64,000 bases of DNA from positions 310,001-374,000 of the forward strand of contig NZ_CP067101.1 of NCBI RefSeq assembly GCF_016616425.1, in the 5' to 3' direction. The position numbers and the translations under genes are program-made. This DNA is from Bradyrhizobium diazoefficiens (lineage in GTDB: Bacteria > Pseudomonadota > Alphaproteobacteria > Rhizobiales > Xanthobacteraceae). Each line of letters begins with the position of its first letter. Position 1 is the stretch's first letter. Shown here piece by piece: positions 60,534-64,000 of the stretch. A model generated the notes under the pieces. The model had not been told where the DNA came from. It made no database searches and saw nothing but the letters and a program-made list of their open reading frames with translations.

Positions 60534-61499
60534 ATGAGCAAAGCGGCCGCCCCACCCACCGAGCTCGCCAGCGCCGATCCCTCGATCGCGCAGGAGATGA
60601 CGCGCTGGCTGTCGCATCTCGGCGCCGAGCGGCGGCTGTCGCCGAAGACGCTGGAGGCCTATGGCCGCGACTTAAGGCAGTGCCTGGATTTCCTCTGTGC
60701 CCACTGGGGCGAGCGCGTCACGCTCAAGCGCTTCGCTGCGCTGGAAGCGACTGACGTCCGCGCCTTCATGGCGATGCGCCGCGCCGATGATATTGCCGGC
60801 CGCTCGCTGATGCGCGCGCTCGCGGGCCTGCGCTCGTTCGGCCGCTTCCTCGAGCGCGAGGGCAAGGGCAAGGTCGGCGCGCTCTCCGCGATCCGCGCGC
60901 CGAAAGTCGCAAAAAGCCTGCCGAAGCCGTTGCCGATGGCGTCGGCCAAGCGCCTTGCGGATGCCGACGAGCGCGCCGGCGAGGAACGCGAGACCTGGAT
61001 CCTGGCGCGCGACGCTGCCGTGATGGCGCTGCTGTACGGATCCGGCCTGCGCATCTCCGAAGCGCTCGGTCTGAAGCGCCGGGAGGTGCCGCGGCCCGGC
61101 GAAGGCGACGTGCTCATCGTGACAGGCAAAGGCAACAAGACGCGCATGGTGCCGGTGCTGCAGAACGTGCTGGAGCTGGTGCAGGAATATGTTTCGATGT
61201 GCCCGTATCCGCTGCCGGCGGAAGGCCCGATCTTCGTCGGCGCGCGCGGCGGCCCTTTGAGCCCGCGCATCATCCAGCTCGCGATGGAGCGGCTGCGCGG
61301 TGCGCTCGGGCTACCCGACAGCGCGACGCCGCATGCGCTCCGTCACTCCTTCGCCACGCATCTGCTGTCGCGCGGCGGCGACTTGCGTGCCATCCAGGAA
61401 TTGCTCGGCCATTCCTCGCTCTCGACCACGCAGGTCTACACCGGCATCGACTCCGAGCGCCTGCTCGAAGTCTACGCGAGTGCGCATCCGCGGCGGTGA
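60534..61499 (+). CDS. xerC: Tyrosine recombinase XerC
   Basis: 321-residue site-specific recombinase that resolves chromosome dimers at dif. N-terminal SAM-like domain (MTRWLSHLGAERRLSPKTLEAYGRDLRQCLDFL). Catalytic residues: Arg in YGSGLRISEAL, Lys in VTGKGNKTRMVPV, His-Arg in HALRHSFATHLLSRGGDLRAI, His in LLGHSSLSTTQVYT and Tyr in TQVYTGID. ATG 60534. The phrase LSTTQVYT and the end ASAHPRR fit XerC better than XerD. It is divergent from priA. Confidence 0.95.
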   Translation: MSKAAAPPTELASADPSIAQEMTRWLSHLGAERRLSPKTLEAYGRDLRQCLDFLCAHWGERVTLKRFAALEATDVRAFMAMRRADDIAGRSLMRALAGLRSFGRFLEREGKGKVGALSAIRAPKVAKSLPKPLPMASAKRLADADERAGEERETWILARDAAVMALLYGSGLRISEALGLKRREVPRPGEGDVLIVTGKGNKTRMVPVLQNVLELVQEYVSMCPYPLPAEGPIFVGARGGPLSPRIIQLAMERLRGALGLPDSATPHALRHSFATHLLSRGGDLRAIQELLGHSSLSTTQVYTGIDSERLLEVYASAHPRR

Positions 61500-61589
61500 A
61501 TCCTGACATGAAGCTGTCATCCCGCGCGTGCCACTTGCGTCGCGTCTGCGGTTCGGTCAATCGTTGCGGAACCGAGGCAGGAGGAACTC

Positions 61590-62177
61590 ATGAGCGCACA
61601 TGAAAGCATGGAGCATGCCGAGCACGTCGAACACGCGTCCGGCTCGAACAAGAAGATCGCGCTCCTGATCGCCGTGCTGGCGCTGTTCCTGGCGATCTCG
61701 GAGACGCTCGGCAAGGGCGCCCAGACCGAATCGATCAGCAAGAATGTCCAGGCCGCCAATCTCTGGGCATTCTTCCAGGCCAAGAGCATCCGTCGCACCC
61801 TGGTGCTGACCGCAGCCGAGCAGGGCAAGCTCACGCTGGGATCTGCGACCGACGACACCAAGGCGGCGGTGCAGAAGCAGATCGACGACTGGACGAAGAC
61901 TGCGCAGCGCTACCGCTCCGAGCCCGAGACCGGCGAGGGCACCGAGCAGCTCGCAGAGAGGGCCAAGCACGCCGAGCACGACCGCGACGAGGCAACCGCG
62001 AAATACCATCACTTCGAGCTGGCGTCGGCGGCGTTCCAGATCGGCATCGTGCTGGCCTCAGCCACCATCATCACCGGCATGTTCGCGCTGGCCTATATCA
62101 GCGGCGTGCTGACGCTCGCCGGTCTCTTGATGACCGCGCTCGGCCTGTGGTGGCCGCATCTGCTGCATTTGCATTGA
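61590..62177 (+). CDS. DUF4337 membrane protein
   Basis: 195 residues. After a His/Glu-rich head (SAHESMEHAEHVEHASG) comes KIALLIAVLALFLAISETLGKGAQTESISKNVQAANLWAFFQAKSIRR, the start of DUF4337. Two further helices near the C-terminus (FQIGIVLASATIITGMFALAYISGVLTLAGLLMTALGL). Function unknown. AGGAGG lies about 9 bases before ATG 61590. It follows xerC by 90 bases. Confidence 0.88.
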   Translation: MSAHESMEHAEHVEHASGSNKKIALLIAVLALFLAISETLGKGAQTESISKNVQAANLWAFFQAKSIRRTLVLTAAEQGKLTLGSATDDTKAAVQKQIDDWTKTAQRYRSEPETGEGTEQLAERAKHAEHDRDEATAKYHHFELASAAFQIGIVLASATIITGMFALAYISGVLTLAGLLMTALGLWWPHLLHLH

Positions 62178-62215
62178 GGGCGCGCTGCTACGCTCGCTTG
62201 AAGCTAAGCAGACAG

Positions 62216-62278
62216 TGTCATGCTCCGGCTTGCCGTCTTCGCTGAAGCTTCGCCGGCCGAGAAGCCGGGCGATGACAG
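62216..62278. repeat. Short palindromic repeat related to family C
   Basis: TGTCATGCTCCGGCTT on the left mirrors AAGCCGGGCGATGACA on the right with two or three mismatches; the centre is GCTTCGCCGG-rich. Located between two convergent genes. Confidence 0.55.
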
Positions 62279-62314
62279 TGAATGTGTGGCGAGCAGCGAA
62301 TATGCAGCAGGCAG

Positions 62315-62845
62315 CTACCGCGCTTCGTGCACGCTCTTGCGGAAACGCTGGATCAGGCGGAGCGTGCGGGAGGACCAGCCCTCGCCGTTGCCGGCGATCA
62401 GCTCGCGGATGCGCCGCTTGACGGGGTCGACGAGCAGGTGCGCTTTGGCGCGCAACCTCAAGACGAACTCATAGAGCCGCTCGAACCAGTGCATCTCCAA
62501 AAGCTTGTCGCGCGTGACATCGAAGACGAAGGCGGTGACGCCGACGCCGAGCATTTTTGCGAACAGGATCGTGAAGACCGCGCTGGTCCAATATTCATGC
62601 GTGAGCAGCCACAGGCCGACCAGCTTGAGCGGAAACAGCGGGATGATGGGGACCGCGAACACGATCAGGGTCATCGCCGGCGACAGCGCGTCGACGCGTT
62701 CCGCCAGCCATGACTTGAACCGCGCGAGCGGGATCAATGCAACCACTCGCGCAACGATCGGCTCGAGATGGTCCCACAGCCAAGCCTCGACCAAAAAGAC
62801 GATCGCAAGCAGGACCCAGACCGGTTGCAGAAGACGGCGCAGCAT
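62315..62845 (-). CDS. Predicted membrane protein
   Basis: 176 residues from ATG 62845 (MLRRLLQPVWVLLAIVFLVEAWLWDHLEPI). Three or so membrane helices: VWVLLAIVFLVEAWLW, MTLIVFAVPIIPLFPLKLVGLWLL and SAVFTILFAKMLGVGVTAFVF. The C-terminus is basic and cytoplasmic (RLRAKAHLLVDPVKRRIREL). I recognise no named family. It starts 34 bases after lpdA ends on the same strand, so may be cotranscribed. Upstream in-frame ATGs overlap lpdA and were not used. Confidence 0.82.
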   Translation of the reverse strand: MLRRLLQPVWVLLAIVFLVEAWLWDHLEPIVARVVALIPLARFKSWLAERVDALSPAMTLIVFAVPIIPLFPLKLVGLWLLTHEYWTSAVFTILFAKMLGVGVTAFVFDVTRDKLLEMHWFERLYEFVLRLRAKAHLLVDPVKRRIRELIAGNGEGWSSRTLRLIQRFRKSVHEAR

Positions 62846-62879
62846 GTGTTTCCCGCCCGATTCGGTGCTGGGCGCGTAG

Positions 62880-64000
62880 CTACATATGGATGGCCCGCTT
62901 GCCGACTGCAAGCGCGGCTTCCTTGACGGCTTCCGAGCGGGTCGGATGGGCGTGGCAGGTGCGCGCGAGATCTTCCGCACTGCCGCCGAACTCCATGAGA
63001 ACGCATGCTTCATGGATCATTTCGCCGGCTTCGCGGCCGATAATGTGCACGCCGAGCACGCGATCGGTCTTCGCATCTGCGAGAATCTTCACGAAGCCAT
63101 CAGTCGTTTGGTTGACCTTGGAGCGACCGTTGGCGGTAAAGGGAAACTTCCCGACGGTATAGGCGACGCCTGCCTGCTTCAATTCCTCCTCCGTCTTGCC
63201 GACGGAGGACACTTCCGGCGTGGTATACACGACGCCCGGGATGACATCATAGTTCACGTGGCCGGCCTGCCCGGCGATGATCTCGGCGACCGCAACGCCT
63301 TCATCCTCGGCCTTGTGCGCAAGCATCGGGCCGGCGACGACGTCGCCGATGGCGTAGACGCCCTTCAGGCTGGTGGCGAAATGCGGGTCGATCTGCACGC
63401 GGCCGCGATTGTCGAGCGCGACGCCCGCTTCCTTGAGGCCGAGCCCATCGGTGTAGGGCACGCGGCCGATGCAGACGAGAACGACGTCGGCCTCGATCGT
63501 CTCGGCGGCACCGCCGGCAGCGGGTTCGATTTTCGCCAACAATGCCTTGCTGTTCGCTTCGACGCCGGTGACCTTCGAGCCCAGCTTGAAGGCAAAGCCC
63601 TGCTTTTCAAGGATGCGCTGGAATTGCTTGGCGATCTCGCCGTCCATGCCGGGCAGGATGCGGTCGAGGAATTCGACCACCATGACTTCGGACCCGAGCC
63701 TGCGCCACACCGAGCCAAGCTCAAGACCGATCACGCCGGCGCCGATGACCAGCAACCTGCCGGGCACCTTGTCCAGCGACAGCGCGCCGGTCGAGGAGAC
63801 GATGCGCTTCTCGTCGATCTCGATGCCCTTGAGACGCGCGATGTCCGAGCCGGTGGCGATGACGATGTTCTTGGTCTCGACCACCTGGGACTTGCCGTCG
63901 GCGGAGGCCTCGAGCTTGCCGGTGCCGAGGATCCTGCCGGTGCCCTTGAGCACGTCGACCTTGTTCTTCTTCATCAGGAACTCGACGCCCTTGACGTTGC
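62880..64000 (-). CDS. lpdA: Dihydrolipoyl dehydrogenase (E3), N-terminus off window
   Basis: Reoxidises dihydrolipoamide in 2-oxo acid dehydrogenase complexes. The seen part starts inside the FAD domain ([21 protein letters not shown]) and includes [23 protein letters not shown], the NAD site [38 protein letters not shown]-binding [26 protein letters not shown] and the C-terminal active-site [14 protein letters not shown]. The redox CxxxxC lies beyond the right edge. The gene may belong to sucAB-lpdA, which cannot be checked here. Confidence 0.96.
   Translation of the reverse strand, partial: NVKGVEFLMKKNKVDVLKGTGRILGTGKLEASADGKSQVVETKNIVIATGSDIARLKGIEIDEKRIVSSTGALSLDKVPGRLLVIGAGVIGLELGSVWRRLGSEVMVVEFLDRILPGMDGEIAKQFQRILEKQGFAFKLGSKVTGVEANSKALLAKIEPAAGGAAETIEADVVLVCIGRVPYTDGLGLKEAGVALDNRGRVQIDPHFATSLKGVYAIGDVVAGPMLAHKAEDEGVAVAEIIAGQAGHVNYDVIPGVVYTTPEVSSVGKTEEELKQAGVAYTVGKFPFTANGRSKVNQTTDGFVKILADAKTDRVLGVHIIGREAGEMIHEACVLMEFGGSAEDLARTCHAHPTRSEAVKEAALAVGKRAIHM

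Overview
The window is a high-GC alphaproteobacterial chromosome segment, almost certainly Bradyrhizobium or a close relative in the Nitrobacteraceae. The reasons are ROSE-type RNA thermometers in front of heat-shock genes, the F1 operon order atpHAGDC, the obgE-proB-proA-nadD-rsfS-rlmH-envC-ctpA housekeeping string, the many FixJ-like and orphan receiver proteins, and several families of GC-rich palindromic intergenic repeats. I see no phage, transposase, integron or CRISPR array.

Layout. (1) 1-5160: a minus-strand operon for a NitT/TauT-type ABC transporter (the permease carries an apparent one-base frameshift) ending in a sugar-acid dehydratase of the IlvD/Edd family, divergent from a GntR/FCD regulator with a perfect 24-bp palindrome between them. 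(2) 5358-24129: a dense signalling region. It holds a receiver plus a 1197-residue hybrid histidine kinase, a FixJ-like regulator, further orphan receivers, a chemotaxis operon (cheA-REC, cheW, cheY, cheR, PilZ) with no cheB or receptor gene beside it, two tandem Crp/Fnr regulators, an orphan HPt protein, a LuxR regulator fused to a kinase-like dimerisation domain that lacks its histidine, and a degenerate receiver-EAL protein. (3) 24322-30935: a conserved small protein, tRNA-Ser(CGA), a ROK-family protein whose motifs are in circularly permuted order, rplU-rpmA, a GNAT acetyltransferase, a DMT transporter, a MaoC-like hydratase and obgE. (4) 31170-44396: a sulfatase-superfamily hydrolase and an orphan Bug-type binding protein, then proB, a parDE toxin-antitoxin pair, proA, nadD, rsfS, rlmH, an EnvC-like protein, ctpA, a divergent polysaccharide deacetylase and two tandem RppH-type Nudix hydrolases. 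(5) 44641-51105: a heat-shock island with groES-groEL, a 40-codon small ORF, rpoH directly followed by a family-4 glycosyltransferase, and two hsp20 genes; thermometer-like leaders precede both rpoH and the first hsp20. (6) 51616-56777: the F1 ATP synthase operon, with palindromic repeats in two of its gaps. (7) 57442-64000: rlpA, priA, xerC, a DUF4337 protein, a small membrane protein and the 3' part of lpdA.

The signalling region holds all the parts of a multistep phosphorelay (hybrid kinase, HPt, FixJ-like and single-domain receivers) beside the chemotaxis core and c-di-GMP-type proteins (PilZ, degenerate EAL). Who talks to whom cannot be read from sequence. The items I consider most worth checking are the permuted ROK protein (25295-26419), the pseudo-DHp-LuxR fusion (20113-20742), the thermometer-controlled rpoH-glycosyltransferase pair (47029-49156) and the CheB-less che operon (11453-16465).
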